NCBI RefSeq assembly: GCF_018398335.1 | Contig: NZ_JAHBRX010000002.1 | Location: 1,116,001 to 1,180,000 of the forward strand | Direction: 5' to 3' | Length of the DNA stretch: 64,000 bases | DNA from: Chelatococcus sp. HY11 | GTDB taxonomy: Bacteria > Pseudomonadota > Alphaproteobacteria > Rhizobiales > Beijerinckiaceae | In this document: positions 34,194 through 42,073 of the stretch, in pieces | Numbering within the stretch: position 1 is the first letter of the stretch | Layout: the number at the start of each line of letters is the position of its first letter | The notes under the pieces: generated by a model | The model's input: the letters and a program-made list of their open reading frames with translations, nothing else | Told to the model about the DNA's origin: nothing | The model's database searches: none | Translations under genes and position numbers: made by a program

Positions 34194-35420
34194 TTACTTG
34201 GAAGAAAGGCCGATGGGCTTGACGCCCGGAACAGCCGCTTCATTCGGATACACGGTGACGACCTTGCCGCCCTGCCACTGGCCCACCGTCGGGAAGGCCA
34301 GCCCGTTCTGCATCTTGTCATCGAACTTCACGCCAAAACCCGTCGCATAGGAGCCGAGCGGCTTGTTCAATGCTTTCGCCGCGGCAACGACGGCCTCGGG
34401 CTTTGTCCCGCCCGCCGCCTTGATGGCCTCGGCCATTACCTGAAAGCCGACATAGGCGTTGAGGCTCTGGGGCGCGATCGGCTCGCCGCCGAACTTCGCC
34501 TTATAGGCGGCGAGATACTCGTCCTTGCCCGGGCCGAATTTCTCCGAAATATCGTAGCGCGGATAGGACACGACGAAAATGCCTTCGAGACCCGCCGGGC
34601 CCAGAGCCTCGAGGGTCTCCTTGGTATCGGCGGTACCGTTGAAGATCGTTACCGGCGGCTTGAAGTTCTGGCCTTGCGCGGTGCGCAACAGAAGATTGCT
34701 GTCAGGGATGTAGCCGGTGCTCAGCCACACGTCGGGCGCGCCGTCGCGCATGCGCAAGATCACGTCCGTCAGATCGATGGACTTGGCGCTATAGGGCGTC
34801 TTGCCGACGACCTTGACACCCGCCTCTTTCAGAAGCTCCGCCTGGCGATCGCCGATCGTGGTGCCATAGACTGAATCCTCATGGGTGATCCAGACCTTCA
34901 GATCACCCGGCTTCTTGCCGAGACCGTTGGCGACGAGATCGACCACCGCCTTAGCCGAGAGTTCGGCAAAGGTGCCGGCCGAAGGCCCCGACCGCACGAA
35001 GTTCGGCAGGCCGCGCTCGGTGAGGTTGGCGGCAAGCGCATTCGTGTCCCAGTAGAGCTTGTCATACTGCAATGCCGCCTCGCTGCCGGCGGCGGCGACC
35101 GCGCTCATGTAGGTGCCGATGAAGACATCGACGTTGTCGCGGGTCGATAACTGGTCGATCGAGGCGATCGCCTCCTGCGCGTTCGTGGCATTGCCGCGGA
35201 TGATCTTGATCGGCTTTCCAAGCAATCCGCCATTGGCGTTGATCTTCTCGGCGGCAAGTTCATAGCCGCGTGTGACCTCGTCTCCATAGAGGGCGACCGC
35301 TCCGGAGTAAGGGTTGATGGCACCAACTTTGAACGCGTCCTGCGCGTGGGCGCTGCCACCGGCGAGGGCCAGACTGCCGGCCGCGGCAAGCAAAAGGCTA
35401 CGCTTCGTGAACTTGATCAT
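34194..35420 (-). CDS. Liv-type ABC transporter periplasmic binding protein, second system
   Basis: 408 residues: signal peptide MIKFTKRSLLLAAAGSLALA...SAHAQ, then DAFKVGAINPYSGAVALYGDEV, the type I binding-protein opening. AGGAGG lies eight bases before the ATG. First gene of the intact livK-H-M-G-F operon, with the TTGGCCTGACAA palindrome about 115 bases upstream. The ligand is probably the acid or amide degraded by module 3. Confidence 0.93.
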   Translation of the reverse strand: MIKFTKRSLLLAAAGSLALAGGSAHAQDAFKVGAINPYSGAVALYGDEVTRGYELAAEKINANGGLLGKPIKIIRGNATNAQEAIASIDQLSTRDNVDVFIGTYMSAVAAAGSEAALQYDKLYWDTNALAANLTERGLPNFVRSGPSAGTFAELSAKAVVDLVANGLGKKPGDLKVWITHEDSVYGTTIGDRQAELLKEAGVKVVGKTPYSAKSIDLTDVILRMRDGAPDVWLSTGYIPDSNLLLRTAQGQNFKPPVTIFNGTADTKETLEALGPAGLEGIFVVSYPRYDISEKFGPGKDEYLAAYKAKFGGEPIAPQSLNAYVGFQVMAEAIKAAGGTKPEAVVAAAKALNKPLGSYATGFGVKFDDKMQNGLAFPTVGQWQGGKVVTVYPNEAAVPGVKPIGLSSK

Positions 35421-35534
35421 ATTCCATCCTCCTCCCGTTTTGCCGGGACGCCCGGATTCTTCGGATCTGTCCCGGCGACTCGATCAACGTTTCCACCTGG
35501 TCCGGCGCCTTTCCGCCAAAAGCGCGGCCCTCCG

Positions 35535-35552
35535 TTATTGGCCTGACAATAA
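35535..35552. promoter_or_regulatory. Operator-like palindrome upstream of the second Liv operon
   Basis: TTATTGGCCTGACAATAA: perfect 6-bp arms TTATTG/CAATAA. It aligns with the palindrome at 22222-22244 (14 of 16 core positions identical) and lies about 115 bases upstream of the binding-protein start in an AT-rich stretch likely to hold the promoter. Confidence 0.7.
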
Positions 35553-35678
35553 TAATTATAAAACGATGATCATTTCAATTCCCTTCCATCATGGAGAGGG
35601 CCATCAATCGTGATTAGACGTTAGCAACCGCAATTTTGTCCGTCTGCGCCAATTGCGTCTTTGTCCCATCAGCATATC

Positions 35679-35702
35679 GCGCCCTGCCATAAGGCAGAGC
35701 GC
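35679..35702 (-). terminator. Hairpin downstream of the FMN monooxygenase gene
   Basis: GCGC-C-CTGCC-ATAA-GGCAG-A-GCGC forms a stem with one central mismatch and a 4-nt loop, starting 14 bases beyond the stop at 35716. No U tract follows on the minus strand, so termination strength is uncertain. The rest of 35421-35678 holds the Liv promoter region and no gene. Confidence 0.35.
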
Positions 35703-35715
35703 GGCCCGCGACCGG

Positions 35716-37056
35716 TCAGCGTGCGTCCGGCGCCTTGAAGGCGGGCTTGCGCAGCCCCAGATGCTCCCGCAGCGTGGCGCCGCTATACTCCGTGCGGAAG
35801 CGGCCGCGGCGCTGGAGTTCCGGGACCACGAGGTCGACGAACTCGTTCAGGCCCGTGGGAAACACGGGCGGCAGCACATTGAAGCCGTCGGCGGCGCGTC
35901 CGTCGAACCAGGCTTCCATCACGTCCGCAACCTGGCTGGGGGAGCCGATGACCACATTGTGCCCGCGCGCGACGGCGACGTTGAGATAAAGCTGCCGGAG
36001 CGTCAGGTTGTCTTTACGCGCCATCCGCAGGATGACCTCAGTCCGTCCCTTCGCGCCGTCGTGATCGGCAAGGTCCGGCAGCGGCTCGTCCAGCGGATAG
36101 GCTGAGAGGTCGCGGCCCAGCAGATGCTGAAGCAGGAACATGCCGACCGATGGCTGCACGAGCGATTGCAGGTACTCGTATTTTTCCTTCGCCTCGGCCT
36201 CGGTGCGGCCGATCACCGGGAAGATGCCCGGCATGATGACCAGGTCGTCGGGGCTGCGGCCGTGGGCGGCAAGACGCCCCTTCGCGTCGGCGTAGAAAGC
36301 CTGGCCTTCCGCGAGGCTTTCAGCGGCCGTGAAAATCACTTCGGCGGTCTGCGCGGCGAGATCGCGCCCGGGGCCCGATGATCCGGCCTGGACGATGACC
36401 GGCTGTCCCTGGGGCGATCGCGGCACGTTCAACGGACCTTTCACCGAAAACAACGGGCCGTTGTGATTGAGGAAATGCATCTTCGCCGGATCGAAATAGC
36501 GGCCCGTTTCCTTGTTCGCCTCGATGGCGTCGTCTTCCCAGCTGTCCCATAGCCCTTTGACGACCTCAGCAAATTCGGTGGCGCGGACATAGCGGTCCGC
36601 GTGCGCCATATGCGGGTTGGCACTGAAATTGGCCGCCTCCGCCTGATTGTGGGAGGTGACAAGGTTCCATCCGACGCGGCCACCACTGATAAGGTCGAGC
36701 GAGGCGAACTTGCGCGCCAGGTGGTAGGGCTCGTTGTAGGTGGTTGTCGCGGTCGCCACGAGCCCGATCCTATCAGTCACGGCCGCGAGCGCCGCCAGCA
36801 ATGTCAATGGCTCGAAATAGACCGCGCGCGCGGCGCCGGCCTGCGCGTCCAGGTTCTCCGGGCGAATACCGACGAGATCGGCCAGAAAAAACAGATCAAA
36901 CTTGCCGCGCTGCGCGGTCTTCGCGAGTTCCACGCACCGCTGATAGTTGAAAGCGCTGTCGGTCTCGCCGTCGGGATGGCGCCAGCCAGCCACATGGTGA
37001 CCGCCCGGCCAGTAGAACACACCGAGTTTGATCTCATCGCTACGCTTGTCAGCCAT
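35716..37056 (-). CDS. FMN-dependent monooxygenase, NtaA/SnaA/DszA family
   Basis: 446 residues of the bacterial luciferase-like TIM-barrel subgroup that acts on nitrilotriacetate, EDTA, dibenzothiophene sulfone and similar compounds using FMNH2 from a separate reductase. Visible: KLGVFYWPGGHHVAGWRHP, GLVATATTTYNEPYHLARKFASLD, GRVGWNLVTS, PVIVQAGSSGPGRDLAAQTAE and NVLPPVFP. GGGAG lies upstream of the ATG. No flavin reductase gene is visible in the window, so a general cellular reductase must supply FMNH2. It is divergent from the IclR/LysR pair across 174 bases and probably controlled by one of them. Confidence 0.92.
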   Translation of the reverse strand: MADKRSDEIKLGVFYWPGGHHVAGWRHPDGETDSAFNYQRCVELAKTAQRGKFDLFFLADLVGIRPENLDAQAGAARAVYFEPLTLLAALAAVTDRIGLVATATTTYNEPYHLARKFASLDLISGGRVGWNLVTSHNQAEAANFSANPHMAHADRYVRATEFAEVVKGLWDSWEDDAIEANKETGRYFDPAKMHFLNHNGPLFSVKGPLNVPRSPQGQPVIVQAGSSGPGRDLAAQTAEVIFTAAESLAEGQAFYADAKGRLAAHGRSPDDLVIMPGIFPVIGRTEAEAKEKYEYLQSLVQPSVGMFLLQHLLGRDLSAYPLDEPLPDLADHDGAKGRTEVILRMARKDNLTLRQLYLNVAVARGHNVVIGSPSQVADVMEAWFDGRAADGFNVLPPVFPTGLNEFVDLVVPELQRRGRFRTEYSGATLREHLGLRKPAFKAPDAR

Positions 37057-37230
37057 TGGTTTCTCCCGGGGCGTCGCGCGTCCGGCGGAAAAATCATCGC
37101 CGTGCTCTGTTCTGCGCGCCTGTCAGTTCGGAAATAAGCCACGGCGACTGGAGCGCGCAAAGTAAAAATTCATTTTCGCTACTCATTAATATATAGAGAT
37201 TTTGAGAATAGGACGCCGCGGGAGAATCGT

Positions 37231-38001
37231 ATGGCGGATGAGGGAGTGAAATCAGCCAGGCGGGTTTTCGAGTTTCTCGAATATTTCGCGGCGGTGCAGC
37301 GCAGCGTCTCGGTCGCGGAACTGGCGACGCACTACGGCTATCCCAATTCCAGCGTGTCCTCGATCATGCGCACGATGGTCGGCATGGGGTACCTCAGCTA
37401 CAACGGCTCGGCGCGCACTTACCTGCCGACGGCGCGCCTGACGTTCCTCGTCGATTGGGTGGCGACCCAGCTCTACGATCAGGAACGGGTGCGTGCGATC
37501 ATGCAGGATCTGAGCGACGCCACCGGCGAGACGATCCTGCTCGGCGTGCAGAATGGTATTCAGGCGCAATATGTTCAGATCATCGACGCCACCGGGCCGG
37601 TGCGGCTTCATGCCGAGCCCGGCAGCTTCCGCGGGCTCGGCACGACGGCGGTCGGGCATATCCTGCTGGCGCGCCACGACGACGCGCAGATCAGCCGGCT
37701 GATCCGCCGCATCAACAGCGACACGCCCGATCCCTCAAAGAAACTCGACCCATCCGCGCTCATCGAGAAGGTGCGCAAGGCGCGTGCGCAGGGCTATGCC
37801 CTGTCCATCAGCGGTGTCGTCAAGGGCGCCGGCGCGATCGCGATGCTGCTGCCGGAGAGCCTGGGCGCCACCCCGCTGGCGATCGGCATATCGAGCGTCG
37901 AAGCGGTTATCGTCGGAAACGAGCAGGCTTATGTGGACCTCCTCCGCACAACCATACAGAAGCGGACAGTTGGAGCCGCGAATTGGGGGGAGCAGACATG
38001 A
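37231..38001 (+). CDS. IclR-family transcriptional regulator
   Basis: 256 residues. N-terminal winged helix (SARRVFEFLEYFAAVQRSVSVAELATHYGYPNSSVSSIMRTMVGMGYL) and the GAF-like effector domain with GETILLGVQNG, RLHAEPGSFRGLGTTAVGHILLA and the C-terminal ISSVEA segment. IclR proteins sense aromatic acids, acylhomoserine lactones, glyoxylate or pyruvate. GGGAG precedes the ATG. Its last codon overlaps the LysR start (ATGA), so both regulators are made from one transcript. Confidence 0.94.
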   Translation: MADEGVKSARRVFEFLEYFAAVQRSVSVAELATHYGYPNSSVSSIMRTMVGMGYLSYNGSARTYLPTARLTFLVDWVATQLYDQERVRAIMQDLSDATGETILLGVQNGIQAQYVQIIDATGPVRLHAEPGSFRGLGTTAVGHILLARHDDAQISRLIRRINSDTPDPSKKLDPSALIEKVRKARAQGYALSISGVVKGAGAIAMLLPESLGATPLAIGISSVEAVIVGNEQAYVDLLRTTIQKRTVGAANWGEQT

Positions 38002-38927
38002 ACCTGCGGCAGATGGAAGTCTTCCACGCGATCATGCGCGCCGGTTCGGTCACCGGCGCCGCCCGGCTTCTAAACGTGACGCAGCCGGCCGTGAGCGCCG
38101 TGCTGCGCCATTGCGAGGACCAGTTGCGCATCAAGCTGTTCGAGCGCACCGGCGGGCGGCTGCAGCCCACGCCCGAAGCGGAAGCCATCTTCCCCGACAT
38201 CGCCAACATCTTCCAGCGCGTCGAAACCGTCAGCCGCGTCGCCAACGATCTCGCCGGCGGCAGACTTGGCAACATCACGGTTGCGGCCACCTTCGCCATC
38301 GCCAATGGCCCCCTGGCCGAAGCCGTTGCCGTCTTCTCCCGCTTCAAACCGTCGGTCCGGTTCTCCGTCCATGCCTTGCCCACCCATCAGGTCATCGATC
38401 GCGTGTCCCGTCGCGAAGCCGATTTCGGCCTTGGCTTCGGGCCGATCAGGGATCCCGCGGTCGAGGCGGAGCTGCTGGCGAGCGCCGAGATCGCCTGCAT
38501 CATGCCGACCGACCATCCGCTGGCGCAGGAAGAGGTCATCACCGTCGAGAAGCTCGCCGGGCATCCGATTATCACCTACGCGCCGCACACCCCGATCGGC
38601 GGGCCAGTGGAAACAGCCTTCCGGGACTGCGACGTGGAACTGGTACGCGCCGTGCAGGTCAACTATTCGATGACGGCCTTCGTCCTGGCCGCGCGCGGCG
38701 CGGGCATCGCGATGGTCGAGCCTCTGCTGCTCAGCGCAGCCTCCATGCCATCGCTTGTGGCGCGCAGGTTCGAACCAAGGATCACCGTGGAAACCATGCT
38801 GATCCATCCCATCGGCCGAGGACAGACGCGGACGATGCGGAGCTTCATCGATACCTTGAAGACCAAGATCTCGGAGACCTATGGCACTGTGCTGCCGGAG
38901 TCGATCGACGGCAGCCCATCATCCTGA
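37998..38927 (+). CDS. LysR-family transcriptional regulator
   Basis: 309 residues from ATG 37998, preceded by GGGGGGAG. The LysR helix-turn-helix is at 1-60 (MNLRQMEVFHAIMRAGSVTG, LLNVTQPAVSAVLRHCEDQL), followed by the periplasmic-binding-like effector domain. The first residues resemble the opine-type (OccR/NocR) subgroup. Translationally coupled to the IclR gene. It likely controls the aldolase gene 55 bases downstream or the divergent monooxygenase. Confidence 0.93.
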   Translation: MNLRQMEVFHAIMRAGSVTGAARLLNVTQPAVSAVLRHCEDQLRIKLFERTGGRLQPTPEAEAIFPDIANIFQRVETVSRVANDLAGGRLGNITVAATFAIANGPLAEAVAVFSRFKPSVRFSVHALPTHQVIDRVSRREADFGLGFGPIRDPAVEAELLASAEIACIMPTDHPLAQEEVITVEKLAGHPIITYAPHTPIGGPVETAFRDCDVELVRAVQVNYSMTAFVLAARGAGIAMVEPLLLSAASMPSLVARRFEPRITVETMLIHPIGRGQTRTMRSFIDTLKTKISETYGTVLPESIDGSPSS

Positions 38928-38982
38928 CTTATGAACAAGGCCCGAATTGTGACTGTCTGCCTCGGCGCATGGGGCGTTAGCT

Positions 38983-39819
38983 ATGCCCATCTCACACAGC
39001 ATGGGCGAACAGATGGAACTGCAAGATCTCGTCAGAAACAATGTCAAAACCCGCATTGCCAAGGATGAAGTCGCGGTATCGATGATCGTGCGGCTCGTAC
39101 AGAGCATTGAAATCGTGAGCATCGCCAGGGTCAGCGGCTTCGATTCGCTGTATGTGGACCTCGAACATTGTTCGTTCTCTCTCGAAACGACAGCTCAGAT
39201 CTGCATGGCTTCGCTGCTGGCGGGGGTAACCCCGTTCGTGCGCGTTCCCAGCATCGAGTCGGACTATGTCTCACGCGTGCTCGACAACGGAGCGCTTGGC
39301 GTCATAGCACCGCATATCACCTCGGCTCGCGACGCCGAGAAAGTCGTTCGCAATGCCAAATTTCCCCCGCGCGGCGAGCGTTCGGTGACCGTGGGCATCC
39401 CGCATCTCGGATTCCAGACCTGGCCCGTCGATGAGGTGCGCAAGGCGCTGAACGACGCGACGACGGTTATCGCCATGATCGAGGACCAGCGCGGCCTCGA
39501 CAATGCCGAGGAAATCGCTGCGGTCGATGGCGTCGATATCCTGATGATCGGTACCAACGATCTCTGCGCAGACTTTGGAATCGACGGCCAATTCGAACAT
39601 CAACGCGTGGCCGATGCCTATCGGCGCACCATCGAGGCCTGCGCCAGGCACGGCAAGACCGTCGGGATCGGCGGTCTCGCCAATAAACCGAAGCTGATCG
39701 AGCAGTTCGTCGGCCTTGGTGCGCGTTATGTCTCCTCGGGCGCCGACCTGTCTTTCCTGCTGGCCGGTGCCAAGGATCGCGCCGCCGCGATACGCGCCTT
39801 TCAGAACAAGCCGCGCTGA
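38983..39819 (+). CDS. HpcH/HpaI-family aldolase
   Basis: 278 residues from ATG 38983 (ATGs at 39001 and 39013 are alternatives). It is a class II aldolase TIM barrel: FDSLYVDLEHCSFSLE, PFVRVPSIESDYVSRVLDNGALGVIAPHI, RGERSVT, MIEDQRGLDNAEEIAAVDGVDILMIGTNDL. This places it with 4-hydroxy-2-oxoheptanedioate/2-keto-3-deoxyglucarate aldolases, which release pyruvate and an aldehyde. The aldehyde could be the substrate of the aldehyde dehydrogenase at 40317. It follows lysR on the same strand and ends at a convergent intrinsic terminator. Confidence 0.9.
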   Translation: MPISHSMGEQMELQDLVRNNVKTRIAKDEVAVSMIVRLVQSIEIVSIARVSGFDSLYVDLEHCSFSLETTAQICMASLLAGVTPFVRVPSIESDYVSRVLDNGALGVIAPHITSARDAEKVVRNAKFPPRGERSVTVGIPHLGFQTWPVDEVRKALNDATTVIAMIEDQRGLDNAEEIAAVDGVDILMIGTNDLCADFGIDGQFEHQRVADAYRRTIEACARHGKTVGIGGLANKPKLIEQFVGLGARYVSSGADLSFLLAGAKDRAAAIRAFQNKPR

Positions 39820-39844
39820 TCGTCTGACGGCACTATTCGCCGGC

Positions 39845-39876
39845 AAACAAAAAGCCGCCGCGAGCACCGCGGCGGC
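39845..39876 (-). terminator. Intrinsic terminator of the aldehyde dehydrogenase unit
   Basis: On the minus strand a perfect 9-bp stem GCCGCCGCG / CGCGGCGGC with a 5-nt loop is followed by TTTTTGTTT: a textbook Rho-independent terminator 30 bases after the small gene's stop. It also lies past the end of the convergent aldolase gene. Confidence 0.85.
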
Positions 39877-39906
39877 CCTGTCACGACGGCGGAATGTCGC
39901 GGGACC

Positions 39907-40191
39907 TCACGCCCCCTTGCGGGCAATGGCCTCTTGATGCGCCGGATCGATCAGGGGAAAGACTGTGAATGCGGCGGGCACGCAGTCCGACCATTCCGTC
40001 ATCAGGCGATGCAACGTCTCGTGGCTCTCGACCTCGAAAACGACGATCGCGCCGCGGCCCGTCTTCACATAGACGGCCTTGACGATGCCCGCCTCCTTTT
40101 GGCGATCCAGCCAGTCCCAGAACGTCGTCTGGATTCCGCGCACCTGGGAGGGGCGGGCCGGCTGCGGATCACTGATGACCATGAACTGCAT
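39907..40191 (-). CDS. Muconolactone-isomerase-like small protein
   Basis: 94 residues from ATG 40191, with AAGGAA eight bases upstream. The MQFMVIS opening, the central strand GRGAIVVFEVESHETLHRLMTEW and TVFPLID fit the ferredoxin-like alpha/beta fold of muconolactone delta-isomerase and related dimeric proteins. Many such proteins in non-aromatic operons have no known reaction. It is 125 bases after the aldehyde dehydrogenase gene on the same strand and is followed by an intrinsic terminator. Confidence 0.78.
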   Translation of the reverse strand: MQFMVISDPQPARPSQVRGIQTTFWDWLDRQKEAGIVKAVYVKTGRGAIVVFEVESHETLHRLMTEWSDCVPAAFTVFPLIDPAHQEAIARKGA

Positions 40192-40316
40192 GATGTCGTT
40201 CCTTGTTGAAGCGTTGCTTGCGCGCGAGGCAGGCCTGCCTCGCGATGAGGGCCGAATACAGATCGAATGCCTGCCGGCCGCCCTCACAGACCGCCCGTGG
40301 ATCGCCACGACGGGTG

Positions 40317-41831
40317 CTAGGAACGCAGCCCGGCGTTGATCTGGATGGTGCGCGAGCGCGTGAAGTGGTTGAGCATGGATTGGAGCGTATATTCCTTGCC
40401 GAGCCCGCTGACCTTCAGCCCGCCATAGGAGACATTGGCGCGGGGGCCCGCATACTGGTTGACCTGCACGAGACCGGCCTCGATACGTGCCGCGAACTGC
40501 ATCGCAGTGCCGAGATCCCGCGTCCACATCGCGGCAGCCAGGCCAAAGACGCTGTCATTGGCAATGCGAATCGCATCCTCGAAGTCGGTGAACCGCACGG
40601 CCACCGCCACGGGCCCGAAGATCTCCTCCTGACAGAGCGGCGCGTCATGCGGCACGTTGTCGATCAGGGTCGGCCGCATGAAGAGGCGACCCGGCATCGA
40701 CGAATCGGCCTCGGGCGACCCACCGCAAAGAACGCGGGCGCCGGGGATATCCTTGACGCTGCTCACGAACGACTGGATGCGATCCATCTGCTTCTGGGAG
40801 ATGATCGCTCCGACCTCGGTGTTCTCGTCGAAGGGATTCCCGACAACCAGCGCATTCATCAGCTTGACTGCACCTTCGACGACCTCGTCGTAGATGCGCT
40901 CCTGGATCAGGATGCGCGAGCCCGCGATGCAGGACTGGCCCTGCCGCATGAAGCGCATGCCGGCCACGACGCCTGGAATGGCCAACGCGAGATCAGCATC
41001 GGCCATCACGATATTGGGGTTCTTGCCACCGAGCTCAAGCGTGACCGGGATGAGCTTGTCGGCAACATATTGCGAGATGAGCTTGCCGACGTTGACCGAG
41101 CCGGTGAAGGTCGCCTTGCGCACGGCCGGATGCTGCACCAGCGGCTTGCCGACTTCCTCGCCGACGCCGGAGATCATGTTGATCGCGCCCGGAGGCAGGA
41201 AGGACTGGATGATCTCCGCGCAGCGCAACACGGCGAGCGGGGCGGTTTCCGCGCTCTTGACCACGATGGTGTTGCCCGCCACGAGAGCCGGCGCGATCTT
41301 GGCGCTCAACGTGAAGACCGGACCGTTCCACGGGATAACCGCCGCGATCACGCCGATCGGCTCGCAGGTCGTGTAGTGCAGAACGCCCTGCGCATCGGGA
41401 ACCGTCTCGCCCTTGAGCTCGCCGGAGACCCCGGCGAACATGCGTAGCATATCGACCGCGGTGGCCATGTCGCCGCGGGATTGCGAAGCGATCGGGTGGC
41501 CGGTTTCGAGCGTCTGCAGCTGTGACAGCGTCTCAAGTTCCGCCTCGATCCGGTCCGCAGCCTGGGCGATCAGCCTGCCGCGCTCGCGGGCAGGAATGCG
41601 CGACCACACGGGAAAGGCCTTCGCTGCAGCTTCCACGGCGCGCGCGGCATCGGCAGCGCCGCAGCGCGGCACGGTCGCGATCACCTCCATCGTCGGGGGG
41701 TGGATGACGTCGATCGTCGCATCCGTCTCAGCGGCGACGAGGCTGCCACCAACAAGAACCTTGTTGGACAAGCGCTTTGCTTCCGCCCGCGCCGCAGCGG
41801 AGTCGATCAGTCTCTTCTGAGTGCCGGACAT
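40317..41831 (-). CDS. NAD(P)-dependent aldehyde dehydrogenase
   Basis: 504 residues from ATG 41831, set by AAAGGGAGG upstream. Catalytic residues are intact: Asn169 (PWNG), Glu266 (LELGGK) and nucleophile Cys301 (RQGQSCIAGSR). TFTGSVNVG marks the cofactor loop. It oxidises an aldehyde to the acid, perhaps the aldehyde released by the adjacent aldolase or formed by the divergent GMC oxidoreductase. It is divergent from that gene across 242 bases. Confidence 0.94.
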   Translation of the reverse strand: MSGTQKRLIDSAAARAEAKRLSNKVLVGGSLVAAETDATIDVIHPPTMEVIATVPRCGAADAARAVEAAAKAFPVWSRIPARERGRLIAQAADRIEAELETLSQLQTLETGHPIASQSRGDMATAVDMLRMFAGVSGELKGETVPDAQGVLHYTTCEPIGVIAAVIPWNGPVFTLSAKIAPALVAGNTIVVKSAETAPLAVLRCAEIIQSFLPPGAINMISGVGEEVGKPLVQHPAVRKATFTGSVNVGKLISQYVADKLIPVTLELGGKNPNIVMADADLALAIPGVVAGMRFMRQGQSCIAGSRILIQERIYDEVVEGAVKLMNALVVGNPFDENTEVGAIISQKQMDRIQSFVSSVKDIPGARVLCGGSPEADSSMPGRLFMRPTLIDNVPHDAPLCQEEIFGPVAVAVRFTDFEDAIRIANDSVFGLAAAMWTRDLGTAMQFAARIEAGLVQVNQYAGPRANVSYGGLKVSGLGKEYTLQSMLNHFTRSRTIQINAGLRS

Positions 41832-42073
41832 GGGCCTCCCTTTTTGATCTTGTTGACTCGAGCGGTGGAAAGGTAAGCCAGCCAGAGCAGGCGACCAAAT
41901 CAGCAAAGCGAACGATGCCATAAGCCCAGGTGAATGAGAGACGAAGCTGCGCCCTGCTCCATAAAGACGGCTTATAGGACACCGGTAATCCGCGATTTGC
42001 CTCGACGGCGCTGGATGCTGTTTGTCGAATCAAGCCGATATCTTTCGAAGATTCGGCGGATTGGGGAAGAAAC

